Shown: positions 29,866-39,638 of the stretch, piece after piece
How the letters are laid out: each line of letters begins with the position of its first letter
Numbering within the stretch: the stretch's first letter is position 1
Source of the DNA: Lepidurus packardi
Lineage: Eukaryota > Arthropoda > Branchiopoda > Notostraca > Triopsidae
NCBI GenBank assembly: GCA_023053545.1
Contig: JAKZAN010000054.1
Coordinates: forward strand, 248,001-312,000
Length of the DNA stretch: 64,000 bases
Reading direction: 5' to 3'
Position numbers and translations under genes: made by a program
Notes under the pieces: model-generated
Databases searched by the model: none
Told to the model about the DNA's origin: nothing
The model's input: the letters and a program-made list of their open reading frames with translations, nothing else

Positions 29866-31455
29866 TTAATCCATTTCGGAAGTGAAAAATAATTTCACAT
29901 TTGGGTATTTATTTTGCGTCATTTGGATCGTGAAATCTGAATCTGCTAAGAAAACGAGCTGGTCGTATTTATCTTTTGCTAAGAACTTTTGTTTTATTCT
30001 TTTGAATTCTTTGAATTCTTCGCTTTTCGAATCCAGCGGTTTGACCCAGCATGCTTTGTGGACGGGAAAGTTTTCGTATGTGCATTTCGCGCCATATTCG
30101 TGCTCAAGTCGGTATTGAATTACCTCATATTGAAGTGCGCCGACGGTTCCGATGATTTTTCTATTGTTGAGTTCTAAGGTAAAAAGCTGGGCAACGCCTT
30201 CGTCCATGAGTTGGTCGATGCCTTTGTCGAGCTGCTTTGCTTTCATAGGATCTGCGTTGTTGATGTAGCGGAAGTGTTCTGGAGAAAAGCTCGGAATACC
30301 TTTGAAGCTCATGATTTCGCCCTCCGTTAGTGTGTCGCCAATTTTGAAATTTCCGGTATCATGCAAGCCCACGATGTCGCCTGGATATGATATGTCGACG
30401 ATTTCTTTTTTCTCTGCAAAGAATGCGTTTGGACTGGAAAACTTAAGGTTTTTGTTTTGTCGGACGTGTAAGTATGGTTTATTTCGTTCGAATGTGCCCG
30501 ATACGATTTTTACGAACGCCAATCGGTCGCGGTGTTTTGGATCCATATTGGCATGTATTTTAAATACAAAACCGGATAATTTCTCTTCAAGTGGATCAAT
30601 GAGTCTTGTTTCTGATTCTTTTGGACGCGGCGATGGTGCAATTTCGACGAAACAGTCTAGTAATTCGCGTACGCCAAAATTATTTAGCGCCGATCCGAAA
30701 AAAACGGGTTGTAGTTTTCCTTGTAGGTATTGTTCGCGGTTGAATTTTGGATAGACTTCGTCTATTAGTTCCAATTCTTCGCGGAGTCGTTCGGCAGGCT
30801 TTTGTCCAACTATTTTATCCAATTCAGGACTCTTAACGTCTGAAAAGGCGATTGTTTCTTCGATGTTTTTTCGGCTATCGCCGCTAAACAAATTGATGTT
30901 TTGCTCCCAAAGGTTATAAATGCCTTGAAAGTCGTATCCCATCCCGATTGGAAAGCTTAGTGGCGTAACTGATAATCCTAATTTTTGCTCAACTTCATCC
31001 ATTAAATCGAACGCGTCTTTACCTTCGCGGTCTAATTTATTGATGAATACAATTATCGGAATATTTCGCATGCGGCAAACTGCAACTAATTTTTCTGTTT
31101 GCTCTTCAACTCCTTTGGCAACGTCGATGACTACGATGACGCTGTCTACCGCTGTTAGTGTTCTAAAAGTATCTTCGGCAAAATCCTTGTGTCCAGGCGT
31201 ATCCAGAATGTTGATTTTCTTCTCTTTATAATTGAAGGCTAAAACAGAGGTGGAAACAGAAATACCACGTTGCCGCTCGATTTCCATAAAGTCACTTGTT
31301 GCGCCTTTCTTTATTTTGTTGTTTTTTACGGCGCCTGCCTCCTGAATGGCACCTCCAAAGAGCAATAATTTCTCTGTTAGTGTTGTTTTACCGGCATCTG
31401 GATGTGAAATAATTCCAAATGTTCTTCTTCTTAATATTTCGTCTTTAAAACTCAT
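29866..31455 (-). CDS. prfC: Peptide chain release factor 3
   Basis: Translational GTPase that recycles RF1/RF2 after termination. 529 residues, normal for RF3. The P-loop SHPDAGKTTLTEK is at about 17-29, the switch region GATSDFMEIERQRGISV follows, G3 is DTPGHKDF and G4 is NKLDREGKD; domains II and III then complete it. The switch sequence and length separate it from EF-G. It is monocistronic, with a TACTTTTG -7-like box on the minus strand at 31480-31473, 18 bases upstream of the ATG. Confidence 0.95.
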   Translation of the reverse strand: MSFKDEILRRRTFGIISHPDAGKTTLTEKLLLFGGAIQEAGAVKNNKIKKGATSDFMEIERQRGISVSTSVLAFNYKEKKINILDTPGHKDFAEDTFRTLTAVDSVIVVIDVAKGVEEQTEKLVAVCRMRNIPIIVFINKLDREGKDAFDLMDEVEQKLGLSVTPLSFPIGMGYDFQGIYNLWEQNINLFSGDSRKNIEETIAFSDVKSPELDKIVGQKPAERLREELELIDEVYPKFNREQYLQGKLQPVFFGSALNNFGVRELLDCFVEIAPSPRPKESETRLIDPLEEKLSGFVFKIHANMDPKHRDRLAFVKIVSGTFERNKPYLHVRQNKNLKFSSPNAFFAEKKEIVDISYPGDIVGLHDTGNFKIGDTLTEGEIMSFKGIPSFSPEHFRYINNADPMKAKQLDKGIDQLMDEGVAQLFTLELNNRKIIGTVGALQYEVIQYRLEHEYGAKCTYENFPVHKACWVKPLDSKSEEFKEFKRIKQKFLAKDKYDQLVFLADSDFTIQMTQNKYPNVKLFFTSEMD

Positions 31456-31617
31456 GGTATATAGATAGGCCGCAAAAGTACTATTTATTACGCAATTATG
31501 GCAGGTAGAAGTTTCTTGAAAATGCTGCGCCGCATAAGGCTGTTTGTGTTTCGAAAGATTGTTTACGAAAATTGCTGAATTATGTTAATAATTTTTTGTT
31601 AATAGATATGCCCAAAG

Positions 31618-31647
31618 TTGCATAATGAAGCCGAATTGCTATTTTTG
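31618..31647 (+). promoter_or_regulatory. Promoter of the periplasmic foldase operon
   Basis: TTG at 31618-31620 and TATTTTTG at 31640-31647 are 19 bases apart, matching the phylum's -33/-7 spacing. It is 59 bases upstream of the first foldase gene. Confidence 0.6.
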
Positions 31648-31706
31648 CTGATTCAGATTTCTTTTTGATTTAAGGAGGCAATCGAATTTTAATTTATTAT
31701 TATACA

Positions 31707-33668
31707 ATGAAAATCAAACAGTTATTATTTGGGTTCTTATTATCCCTAAATTTTATAGTATCGGCACAAAATAACACGAAAGAAGTTTTATTTACAATTG
31801 ATAACAAACCCTATTATACTGATGAGTTTTCACGGGTATACAAGAAAAATTTAGACTTGGTTAAGGATGAGTCTCAAAAGGATCTCGATCAATATTTAGA
31901 CTTATATATTGGGTATAAACTTAAAATTGCAAAAGCCTACAAACTGGGCTTGGAAAAAGGCGGACAATATCAAAGCGAATTACAGTCGTACCGGACGCAG
32001 TTAGCTAAGAACTATATAACTGATTCAAAGGTTACAAATGAGCTGGTTCGTGAGGCATACAATCGATCTTTAAAGGAAATTAGAGCAGCCCATATATTGA
32101 TTTTGGTAGATGAGCATGCAAAGCCTGAAGATACTTTAAAGGCTTATAAACAAATTCTTGATATTCAAAAGAAGGTTTTGGCAGGTGAGGATTTTGGAAC
32201 GCTTGCTGAACAATATTCTCAAGATCCTTCAGCGAAAGAAAGCAAAGGTGATTTGGGTTACTTTACGGCTTTTAGAATGGTGTATGCTTTCGAGAACGAG
32301 GCTTATAAAATTGATAAAGGTCAGATTTCGAAGCCGGTTAGAACGCGTTTTGGATATCACTTAATAAAAATAAACGATATCCGCGATAACCGTGGTGAAG
32401 TTACTGTTGCCCATATTATGATTATGACTCAGCCAGACGCTGACGCAGACAAAGCGAAATCGACGATTTCAGAAATATATCAAAAAATACAACAAGGCGA
32501 AGAGTTTGCAGAACTTGCGCGCCAGTTTTCTGAAGACAAGTCTTCGTCTTCGAAAGGCGGTTTGTTAACACGTTTTGGTTCGGGTGAATTGAGCTCGGAA
32601 GAATTCGAAAATGCAGCTTTTTCATTAAAAAAAGAAGGCGACATTACGCAGCCTTTCAAAAGTCAGTTTGGTTGGCACATAATCAAATTAATCAAAAAGC
32701 ATCAGGTACGAACTTTTGAGGAAATGCAGCCAGAACTTGAAAATCGCGTTGGAAAAGACGAACGTTCTCGTTTAATTGCTGAGTCAATGAGTGTTAAACT
32801 GCGGACAAAATATGCGGTTAAGCGGGATGAGAAAATGTACAAGTCTATTGCTAAAGCAATCGACAATAAATTTTATGAAGGCGCTTGGGTGTTGCCAACC
32901 AAAACAAAGGAGTTCGAAAACGCTTTAGTGGTAATAAAGGACCATCCTGTTTCAGGAATGGATTTCCTGACTTATGTGCAATCGCAACAAAAAGCAGGCT
33001 TAAACACAAGGCCTATTGCTAAGCTAACAAAGGAGATGTATGGCGCTTTTTTAGATCAAAAACTGGCTGAATACTACAACGAAAATCTGGAAAATGAATT
33101 TCCTGAATTTGCTGCTGTGATGGATGAGTACCGCGATGGCTTGTTGCTGTTTGATTTGATGGAAAAGGAAATTTGGGAAAAGTCTAAAACAGACAGCATC
33201 GGATTGAAGAACTTTTACAATGAGAACAAAAGCCGCTATGCTTGGAAAAACAGGATTGATGCCACAGTGCTTTCTTCAACAAAGCTCGAATCCATAAAAG
33301 CAGCTCTTAAGTTGTTGCAAGCAGGTAAATCGATCGACCAGATTAAAGGAAGCCTTAATCAAAAAGGAGTCGTGAACATAATGGCAACCTCAGGTCTATA
33401 TGAAGAAGGAAATGATGCGCTTCCAAAGGAGCTGAAAATGCAAGTAGGTACTTCTTCAATTATTAAGCAAGGCGAATATTATTATGTCGTCAAGACGCAC
33501 AAGCTATTGCCTGCAGGTCCAAAAACCATTGACGAAGCGCGAGGCAAAGTAATCAATGAATACCAGCAATATTTAGAAGAAAATTGGGTGAAGGATCTTA
33601 AAAAAGAATTTACAATTAACGTAAATAGACCTGTTTTCCAGAAAGTTAAATTGGATTTAAAATCGTAA
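31707..33668 (+). CDS. Periplasmic peptidyl-prolyl isomerase with two parvulin domains (SurA/PpiD-like)
   Basis: Probable chaperone-isomerase for outer-membrane and secreted proteins. 653 residues with a signal peptide (LLFGFLLSLNFIVSAQ). A helical N-terminal chaperone part is followed by two parvulin domains at about 122-225 and 232-335, each with the family HI(L/M)I...GDLGY/GGLLT...FGxH pattern, then a long C-terminal chaperone-like part. It is the first of three coupled genes: its TAA overlaps the next ATG by one base. Confidence 0.88.
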   Translation: MKIKQLLFGFLLSLNFIVSAQNNTKEVLFTIDNKPYYTDEFSRVYKKNLDLVKDESQKDLDQYLDLYIGYKLKIAKAYKLGLEKGGQYQSELQSYRTQLAKNYITDSKVTNELVREAYNRSLKEIRAAHILILVDEHAKPEDTLKAYKQILDIQKKVLAGEDFGTLAEQYSQDPSAKESKGDLGYFTAFRMVYAFENEAYKIDKGQISKPVRTRFGYHLIKINDIRDNRGEVTVAHIMIMTQPDADADKAKSTISEIYQKIQQGEEFAELARQFSEDKSSSSKGGLLTRFGSGELSSEEFENAAFSLKKEGDITQPFKSQFGWHIIKLIKKHQVRTFEEMQPELENRVGKDERSRLIAESMSVKLRTKYAVKRDEKMYKSIAKAIDNKFYEGAWVLPTKTKEFENALVVIKDHPVSGMDFLTYVQSQQKAGLNTRPIAKLTKEMYGAFLDQKLAEYYNENLENEFPEFAAVMDEYRDGLLLFDLMEKEIWEKSKTDSIGLKNFYNENKSRYAWKNRIDATVLSSTKLESIKAALKLLQAGKSIDQIKGSLNQKGVVNIMATSGLYEEGNDALPKELKMQVGTSSIIKQGEYYYVVKTHKLLPAGPKTIDEARGKVINEYQQYLEENWVKDLKKEFTINVNRPVFQKVKLDLKS

Positions 33669-34516
33669 TGAATCGAGTATTTGGGCTTTTTATCCTCGCC
33701 TCACTATACGCCTGTGATTTTTTTATACCGGCGCAAGAGCCCGAGGCAATAGCCAGAGTGAACGACTTGTATTTGTATAAAGACGATTTGAAAGGGGTGG
33801 TGCCAGTTGGCGTTTCAAAAACAGATAGTTTGCTTTTGGTTCGGAATTATATCGATCGATGGGCACGTCAAAAACTGATCATCACGCAAGCAGAAAAAAA
33901 TCTCGACAACATCAAAAAAGGGGAGTATGAGCAGCTAATTAATGAGTATAAAATCGACTTGTATACTCGTGGTTACTTAGAGGCATTGGTTAAGGCCAAA
34001 GTTGATACTTTAATTTCCGATCGTGAAATGAAGCAAATGTACAGCCAAAACAAAAGTAATTTCAAAACAACCAATATACTCGTCCGTTTGCGTTATATAC
34101 AAGTAGATAAAGGCAATCCAAAGTCGGAAAGCTTAAAGATAAAATTCGCAAACTATAAAGCGAGCGACCGAAAGTTTTGGGAAGATAATGAACAACACTT
34201 AAAGACGTTTTCATTTAATGATACAATTTGGGTGGATATGGGTCAAATCTATAGTATCTTGCCGTTCATTAACCCCGAAAATCGAAATCAATATATCGTC
34301 GCAGGTAAATCGACTCAAGTACCAGACCAGTCCAGTACTTATATGTTAAAAATAGTAGATGTAATCGATCGCAACCAAATTGCGCCTTTCGAATACTTAA
34401 AACCAACCCTTAGAGAAGTCATTCTTAATAGGAGAAAATTAGAATTGATAAAGAAAATTGAAACAGAAATTACAAATGATGCCATTAAAGACAAGGAATA
34501 TGAAGTTTATAAATAG
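33668..34516 (+). CDS. Putative lipoprotein, foldase-related
   Basis: 282 residues. The N-terminus MNRVFGLFILASLYAC ends in a lipobox-like LYAC, so Cys16 is probably lipidated and the protein membrane-anchored on the periplasmic side. The sequence after it (AIARVNDLYLYKDDL) resembles the start of SurA-like chaperone domains, but no parvulin active-site motifs are seen, so it looks like an isomerase-less chaperone relative. Its position between two parvulin proteins, overlapping both, supports joint function. The exact role is unknown. Confidence 0.75.
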   Translation: MNRVFGLFILASLYACDFFIPAQEPEAIARVNDLYLYKDDLKGVVPVGVSKTDSLLLVRNYIDRWARQKLIITQAEKNLDNIKKGEYEQLINEYKIDLYTRGYLEALVKAKVDTLISDREMKQMYSQNKSNFKTTNILVRLRYIQVDKGNPKSESLKIKFANYKASDRKFWEDNEQHLKTFSFNDTIWVDMGQIYSILPFINPENRNQYIVAGKSTQVPDQSSTYMLKIVDVIDRNQIAPFEYLKPTLREVILNRRKLELIKKIETEITNDAIKDKEYEVYK

Positions 34517-35903
34517 AACACTTTTGCTCGCTGCGATGTGGCTTTGCACCACACTGAGTCATGCGCAGGAAATTATTCCTGAAAAAACCGATGCAAAAAA
34601 ACCTGCTAAATCAGCTGGTCAGAAAATGAAAATTGATGGTATTATCGCAACGGTTGGGGAATATATTATTTTGGATTCCGACGTAGACAAAGCTTTTCTG
34701 GAACTTTCCTCTCAAGGGAATTCAATTAAAGACATCACCCGCTGCCAAATGTTGGGCAAATTAATGGAAGATCGCCTATATGCGCACCAAGCCATTCAAG
34801 ATTCAATCGTGGTTACAGACGCGGAAGTGAAAGACAAAATGAATAAGCAATTGGACTATATGATCGAACAATTGGGTTCGATGGATAAGGTCGTAAAATA
34901 TTTCAAGAAAAGCAACGAAGCCGATTTTAAAGCCGATTTATACGATGTCATCAAGCTAAACCAGCTCACAGACGAAATGCAGAAAAAAATCGTAGACGAC
35001 GTGCAAATTACGCCAGAAGAAGTGCGAACATTCTTCAAATCGATACCCAAAGACGAACTACCAACGTTTGGTGCTGAACTAGAAGTAGCACAAATCGTCA
35101 TTAAGCCCAAACCTTCCGACGACGAAAAGCAAAGAACAATCGACCGCTTAAAACAAATCAAAAAGGACGTTTTAGATGGGTCAAGTTTTGCCACAAAAGC
35201 TGTTTTGTATACAATGGATCCAGGCTCGCGTTCAAACGGAGGCTTCTACAAAATGAACAGAAAAACACCTTTCGTAAAAGAATTTAAGGACGTCGCTTTT
35301 AGCCTCGGCGAGGGCGAAATTTCAGACCCTTTCGAAACATCATTCGGCTACCACATTATTTTGGTCGAAAAAATCCGCGGTCAAGAAATCGATTTGAGAC
35401 ACATTTTGCTCACACCAAAAATATCAGATGAAGCACTAACACAAGCGAAAGAAAAAATAAATACAATCAGAAAAAAGATTCTTAGCAAAGAAATTTCATT
35501 TGCAGACGCAGCTCGAGCCGAGTCGGATGAAAAGGAAACACGCGCAAATGGCGGCGCATTAATCAATCCAAAAACGCAAGACACGAGATTCGATTTAACA
35601 AAAATGGATCCATCCCTTTACGGCCAAGTTTCTAGCCTCAAGGAAGGTGAAGTTTCGCTTCCGTTTGTCGATGAGGACCAAGGTGGTGCCAAAATGTTCA
35701 AGTTAATTATGGTTACAAACCGCTACAATGAACACGTGGCAGACTACTCTAAAGATTACATAAAAATTAAAAATCTGGCACTCAAAGAAAAGCAAATCAA
35801 GACAATAGGGACGTGGTCTGACGAAAAAATAAAGGAGACATACGTCAAAATTAACGGCGAATACAGAGATTGTACTTTCACTAATAATTGGTTGAAGAAG
35901 TAG
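34500..35903 (+). CDS. surA: SurA-like periplasmic peptidyl-prolyl isomerase
   Basis: 467 residues with a signal peptide (LLLAAMWLCTTLSHAQ) and a SurA-type N-terminal domain (IDGIIATVGEYIILDSDVD, then LEDRLYAHQ-like helices). Two parvulin domains follow at about 195-300 and 305-410 (FGAELEVAQIVI...GGFYKM...FGYHII; LRHILLTP...GGALIN). SurA escorts beta-barrel proteins through the periplasm. I chose ATG 34500, which overlaps the previous stop by 17 bases; an in-frame TTG at 34458 would leave the signal peptide behind 14 extra residues. It ends before repeat B copy 2. Confidence 0.87.
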   Translation: MKFINRTLLLAAMWLCTTLSHAQEIIPEKTDAKKPAKSAGQKMKIDGIIATVGEYIILDSDVDKAFLELSSQGNSIKDITRCQMLGKLMEDRLYAHQAIQDSIVVTDAEVKDKMNKQLDYMIEQLGSMDKVVKYFKKSNEADFKADLYDVIKLNQLTDEMQKKIVDDVQITPEEVRTFFKSIPKDELPTFGAELEVAQIVIKPKPSDDEKQRTIDRLKQIKKDVLDGSSFATKAVLYTMDPGSRSNGGFYKMNRKTPFVKEFKDVAFSLGEGEISDPFETSFGYHIILVEKIRGQEIDLRHILLTPKISDEALTQAKEKINTIRKKILSKEISFADAARAESDEKETRANGGALINPKTQDTRFDLTKMDPSLYGQVSSLKEGEVSLPFVDEDQGGAKMFKLIMVTNRYNEHVADYSKDYIKIKNLALKEKQIKTIGTWSDEKIKETYVKINGEYRDCTFTNNWLKK

Positions 35904-35929
35904 GAGCAGAACATCGAAGTTCAACACAA

Positions 35930-36011
35930 AATCCCTCCTGCTGTTCGCTATATCTTTTGTGTTTTTTTTGCAAAAAAAAACACAAAAGGATGCCGCTTCC
36001 ATCAGGGCTAG
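35930..36011 (+). repeat. Intergenic repeat family B, copy 2
   Basis: Shows the family order: TCCTGCTGTTCGCTATATC, an A/T hairpin CTTTTGTG.../...CACAAAAG, then GGATGCCGCTTCCATC and AGGGCTAG. It lies 47 bases before the MoxR gene. Confidence 0.85.
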
Positions 36012-36057
36012 AAATCAAATTTATTGGTGCTAATTTCAAATAAATACTATTAAAAAA

Positions 36058-37011
36058 ATGTCTGACGTAACGGCAATCCAAAATTTAGTTCAAAAAAGAA
36101 CAGCGCTTAAAAACGAAATAGCAAAAATAATCGTCGGACAAGAAGTCGTCATCGACCAAATTCTTGTCAGTATTTTTTCAGGAGGACATTCGCTTCTTGT
36201 TGGCGTTCCAGGTTTGGCTAAAACGTTAATGGTAAACACAATCGCACAGGCTTTAGGGCTCGACTTCAAACGGATTCAGTTCACACCAGATCTAATGCCG
36301 TCGGATATTCTCGGTAGCGAAATATTGGACGAAAACCGACAGTTCAAATTCATAAAAGGACCGCTTTTCGCCAATATTATTTTAGCAGACGAAATCAACC
36401 GGACGCCGCCAAAAACGCAAGCTGCCTTATTGGAAGCCATGCAGGAACGTTCAGTTACAATTTCAGGGAACAATTACAAATTGGCCTTGCCATATTTTGT
36501 TTTAGCAACTCAAAACCCAATCGAGCAAGAAGGAACTTATCCTTTGCCTGAAGCGCAGTTGGACCGTTTTATGTTTGCCATTAAATTAGAATATCCTTCA
36601 TTTCAAGAAGAAGTGATGGTCGTTAAATCCACCACGACTGATGTCAAGCAAACCATCAACCCGTTATTCAATGCCGAGGAAATTATCGAATTTCAACAAC
36701 TAATTCGCCGAATTCCAGTCGCGGACAATGTGGTCGAATATGCGGTTACTGTTGTGAGCAAAACTAGACCAGATAATGCATTGGCAAACGATTACGTTAG
36801 AAATTATATCGATTGGGGCGCGGGGCCAAGAGCATCACAAAATCTTATTTTGGCCGCAAAAGCAAACGCTGCTTTCAACGGAAAATATTCGCCAGATATC
36901 GAGGACGTAAAAGCAGTTGCAACCGGTATTTTGCGCCACAGAATTATCAAAAACTATAAGGCTGATGCCGAGGGCATAACAGAGGAAATGATAATTGCGA
37001 GTTTACTATAA
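36058..37011 (+). CDS. MoxR-family AAA+ ATPase
   Basis: 317-residue cytosolic ATPase of the MoxR branch, which remodels or activates partner proteins, often together with von Willebrand A-domain proteins. Walker A is GVPGLAKT near residue 48, Walker B is ILADEINR near 108-115, sensor 1 is ATQNP, and an arginine-rich lid follows at the C-terminus. It is the right length for the family. Unlike many MoxR genes it is not followed by DUF58 or VWA genes; a terminator comes directly after it. Its partner is therefore not apparent. Confidence 0.9.
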   Translation: MSDVTAIQNLVQKRTALKNEIAKIIVGQEVVIDQILVSIFSGGHSLLVGVPGLAKTLMVNTIAQALGLDFKRIQFTPDLMPSDILGSEILDENRQFKFIKGPLFANIILADEINRTPPKTQAALLEAMQERSVTISGNNYKLALPYFVLATQNPIEQEGTYPLPEAQLDRFMFAIKLEYPSFQEEVMVVKSTTTDVKQTINPLFNAEEIIEFQQLIRRIPVADNVVEYAVTVVSKTRPDNALANDYVRNYIDWGAGPRASQNLILAAKANAAFNGKYSPDIEDVKAVATGILRHRIIKNYKADAEGITEEMIIASLL

Positions 37012-37034
37012 CTAAAATCCAACTACACGATACC

Positions 37035-37063
37035 AAACCGATGCTCCTGCGTCGGTTTTTTTT
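37035..37063 (+). terminator. Terminator after the MoxR gene
   Basis: AACCGA and TCGGTT flank a 10-base loop and are followed by a T run. The stem is short but well placed, 24 bases after the stop. Confidence 0.65.
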
Positions 37064-37209
37064 ATGGCTTTTCCCATTGAAAGTTTATTAAATTCTTAGA
37101 AATCAAGGCAATTTCTATTATTTGCATAATTTTATACAGCGGAAAATAAAAATTTGTAATAAAATTAATAACAGACGTTAAGAAGAGCTGAATTTCAAGC
37201 AGAAAACAT

Positions 37210-37217
37210 TAATTTTG
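37210..37217 (+). promoter_or_regulatory. -7-like element upstream of aconitase
   Basis: TAATTTTG matches TAnnTTTG 27 bases before the start. The -33 position has CTG rather than TTG, so the promoter is only probable. Confidence 0.4.
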
Positions 37218-37244
37218 TGCAACAAACTGATAATCTAAATTTTT

Positions 37245-39512
37245 ATGGCTTTTGATATTGAAATGATTCAAAAAGTGTACGCATCAATGGCTTCACGCGT
37301 AGATCAAGCTCGTGAGCTAGTAGGTCGGCCACTAACTTTAACTGAGAAAATTTTGTATTCACATCTTTGGGAAGGTATGCCGTCTGGAACTTTCACAAGA
37401 GGGAAGGATTATGTTGATTTCGAACCAGATCGTGTGGCTTGTCAAGATGCAACGGCTCAAATGGCGTTGCTGCAATTCATGCATGCCGGAAAATCTAAAG
37501 TTGCGGTGCCAACAACCGTGCACTGTGATCACTTAATTCAAGCAAAAGTGGACGCAACAACGGATTTAGCCCGTGCCAAAAATCAAAGCAACGAGGTTTT
37601 CGATTTCTTATCATCAGTTTCTGATAAATACGGAATAGGTTTCTGGAAGCCAGGCGCTGGAATTATTCACCAAGTGGTTTTGGAAAACTATGCATTTCCA
37701 GGTGGAATGATGATCGGAACCGATTCACATACAGTGAATGCTGGTGGATTGGGAATGATCGCAATCGGTGTTGGTGGTGCAGATGCAGTAGACGTAATGT
37801 CTGGAATGGCTTGGGAATTGAAATTTCCAAAATTAATCGGTGTGAAATTAACTGGTAAATTGTCAGGATGGACTGCGCCAAAAGATGTAATCTTAAAAGT
37901 TGCTGGAATTTTAACTGTAAAAGGTGGTACAGGTGCTGTAATTGAATACTTCGGAGAAGGCGCAAAAGCAATGTCATGTACTGGTAAAGCAACCATTTGT
38001 AATATGGGTGCTGAAGTAGGCGCAACAACATCAACATTCGGATACGACGAATCAATGTCTAGATACTTACGCAGTACAAACCGTGCCGATGTTGCAGATG
38101 CAGCTGATAAAATAGCTGAATACTTAACAGCTGATGAGGCAGTATACGCAAATCCTGAAGCTTATTTTGATGAAGTAATCGAAATTAACCTTTCAGAATT
38201 GGAACCACACTTAAACGGACCGTTCACGCCGGATTTGGCAACGCCAATTTCAAAAGTGAAAGAAGAGGCCATCAAAAACAACTGGCCACTTCAAATCGAA
38301 GTGGGATTGATTGGTTCTTGTACAAACTCATCATACGAAGATATTTCTCGCGCAGCGTCGTTAGCGAAGCAAGTTGCAGCGAAAAATTTGAAAACAAAAT
38401 CACAGTTCACAATCACGCCAGGTTCTGAAGTAGTGCGCTCGACAATTGAAAGAGATGGTTTTATCGAAACGTTCGATAAAATTGGCGCTACAGTTTTCGC
38501 AAACGCTTGCGGACCTTGCATCGGAATGTGGGACAGAGAAGGAGCAGAAAAAGAGGAACGCAATACAATCGTGCATTCTTTCAACAGAAATTTCTCCAAA
38601 CGTGCGGACGGAAATCCAAATACCTTGGCGTTTGTAGGCTCACCAGAATTGGTTACAGCTTTGGCAATTGCCGGTAACTTGGGCTTCAATCCATTAACGG
38701 ATACGTTAATTAACGAAGACGGAATCGAGGTTCGATTAGATGAGCCAACAGGTTCAGAATTGCCTGAAAATGGTTTCTACGCTGAAGATCCTGGATACCA
38801 AGCGCCTTCAGAAGACGGTTCTGGCGTTCAAGTGGCAGTAAGCGAGACTTCAGACAGGCTACAATTATTGGCGCCTTTCGAACCTTGGAACGGCGAAAAT
38901 ATTATGGGTGCAAAATTATTAATAAAAGCATTCGGAAAATGTACAACGGATCACATCTCAATGGCTGGACCTTGGTTGCGTTTCCGCGGTCACTTGGATA
39001 ATATCTCAAACAACATGCTAATTGGCGCCATCAACGCATTCAACCAAAAAGCAAATTCAGTTAAAAATCAATTGACAGGCGTTTACGATACTGTGCCGGC
39101 GGTTCAACGTGCTTACAAAGCAGCTGGAATTGCGAGTGTTGTGGTTGGAGATCACAACTACGGAGAAGGTTCTTCACGTGAGCATGCTGCAATGGAACCA
39201 CGTTTCTTAGGTGTAAAAGCTGTTTTGGTAAAATCTTTTGCTAGAATTCACGAAACAAACCTTAAAAAACAAGGGATGTTGGGATTGACTTTCGCCAATG
39301 AAGCAGATTACGACTTGATTCGTGAAAACGATGTTTTCAATTTCGTGGACTTAAAAGAGTTTGCGCCAGGAAAACAATTAACGTTAGAAGTGGCGCACGA
39401 TGATGGCACAAAAGACATCATCAAAGCAAACCATACTTATAATGAAGGTCAAATTGGTTGGTTCGTTGCTGGATCGGCGCTGAATTTAATTGCAGCGGCT
39501 GGGAAAGCTTAA
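37245..39512 (+). CDS. acnA: Aconitate hydratase (mitochondrial-like type)
   Basis: TCA-cycle enzyme that isomerises citrate to isocitrate using a [4Fe-4S] cluster. 755 residues, close to mitochondrial aconitase and shorter than the bacterial AcnA/IRP type (about 890). The cluster cysteines are in [10 protein letters not shown] and in [13 protein letters not shown]. Further signature segments are [24 protein letters not shown] and the domain 4 swivel motif [11 protein letters not shown]. Monocistronic by the flanking terminators. The symbol acnA is a general label; the protein belongs to the eukaryote-like subgroup. Confidence 0.94.
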   Translation: MAFDIEMIQKVYASMASRVDQARELVGRPLTLTEKILYSHLWEGMPSGTFTRGKDYVDFEPDRVACQDATAQMALLQFMHAGKSKVAVPTTVHCDHLIQAKVDATTDLARAKNQSNEVFDFLSSVSDKYGIGFWKPGAGIIHQVVLENYAFPGGMMIGTDSHTVNAGGLGMIAIGVGGADAVDVMSGMAWELKFPKLIGVKLTGKLSGWTAPKDVILKVAGILTVKGGTGAVIEYFGEGAKAMSCTGKATICNMGAEVGATTSTFGYDESMSRYLRSTNRADVADAADKIAEYLTADEAVYANPEAYFDEVIEINLSELEPHLNGPFTPDLATPISKVKEEAIKNNWPLQIEVGLIGSCTNSSYEDISRAASLAKQVAAKNLKTKSQFTITPGSEVVRSTIERDGFIETFDKIGATVFANACGPCIGMWDREGAEKEERNTIVHSFNRNFSKRADGNPNTLAFVGSPELVTALAIAGNLGFNPLTDTLINEDGIEVRLDEPTGSELPENGFYAEDPGYQAPSEDGSGVQVAVSETSDRLQLLAPFEPWNGENIMGAKLLIKAFGKCTTDHISMAGPWLRFRGHLDNISNNMLIGAINAFNQKANSVKNQLTGVYDTVPAVQRAYKAAGIASVVVGDHNYGEGSSREHAAMEPRFLGVKAVLVKSFARIHETNLKKQGMLGLTFANEADYDLIRENDVFNFVDLKEFAPGKQLTLEVAHDDGTKDIIKANHTYNEGQIGWFVAGSALNLIAAAGKA

Positions 39513-39585
39513 TTGTTAAAATCAACAAAAAAATAGTATGTTTGTAGGGATGTGATTTCGCATTCTTTGCAAACGGAATTTGCAA

Positions 39586-39611
39586 AGCATCGGGAAACCG
39601 GTGCTTTTTTA
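39586..39611 (+). terminator. Terminator after aconitase
   Basis: AGCATCGG and CCGGTGCT pair (one T-G) around a GAAA tetraloop and are followed by six T. Confidence 0.8.
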
Positions 39612-39638
39612 TTGACTTACTTTTTTATTAAAATACAA

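Noticed and set aside
37663..38055. 130-codon minus-strand frame inside aconitase
   Set aside because: Leu/Gln/His-rich translation typical of a reverse-frame shadow; the plus strand is plainly aconitase.
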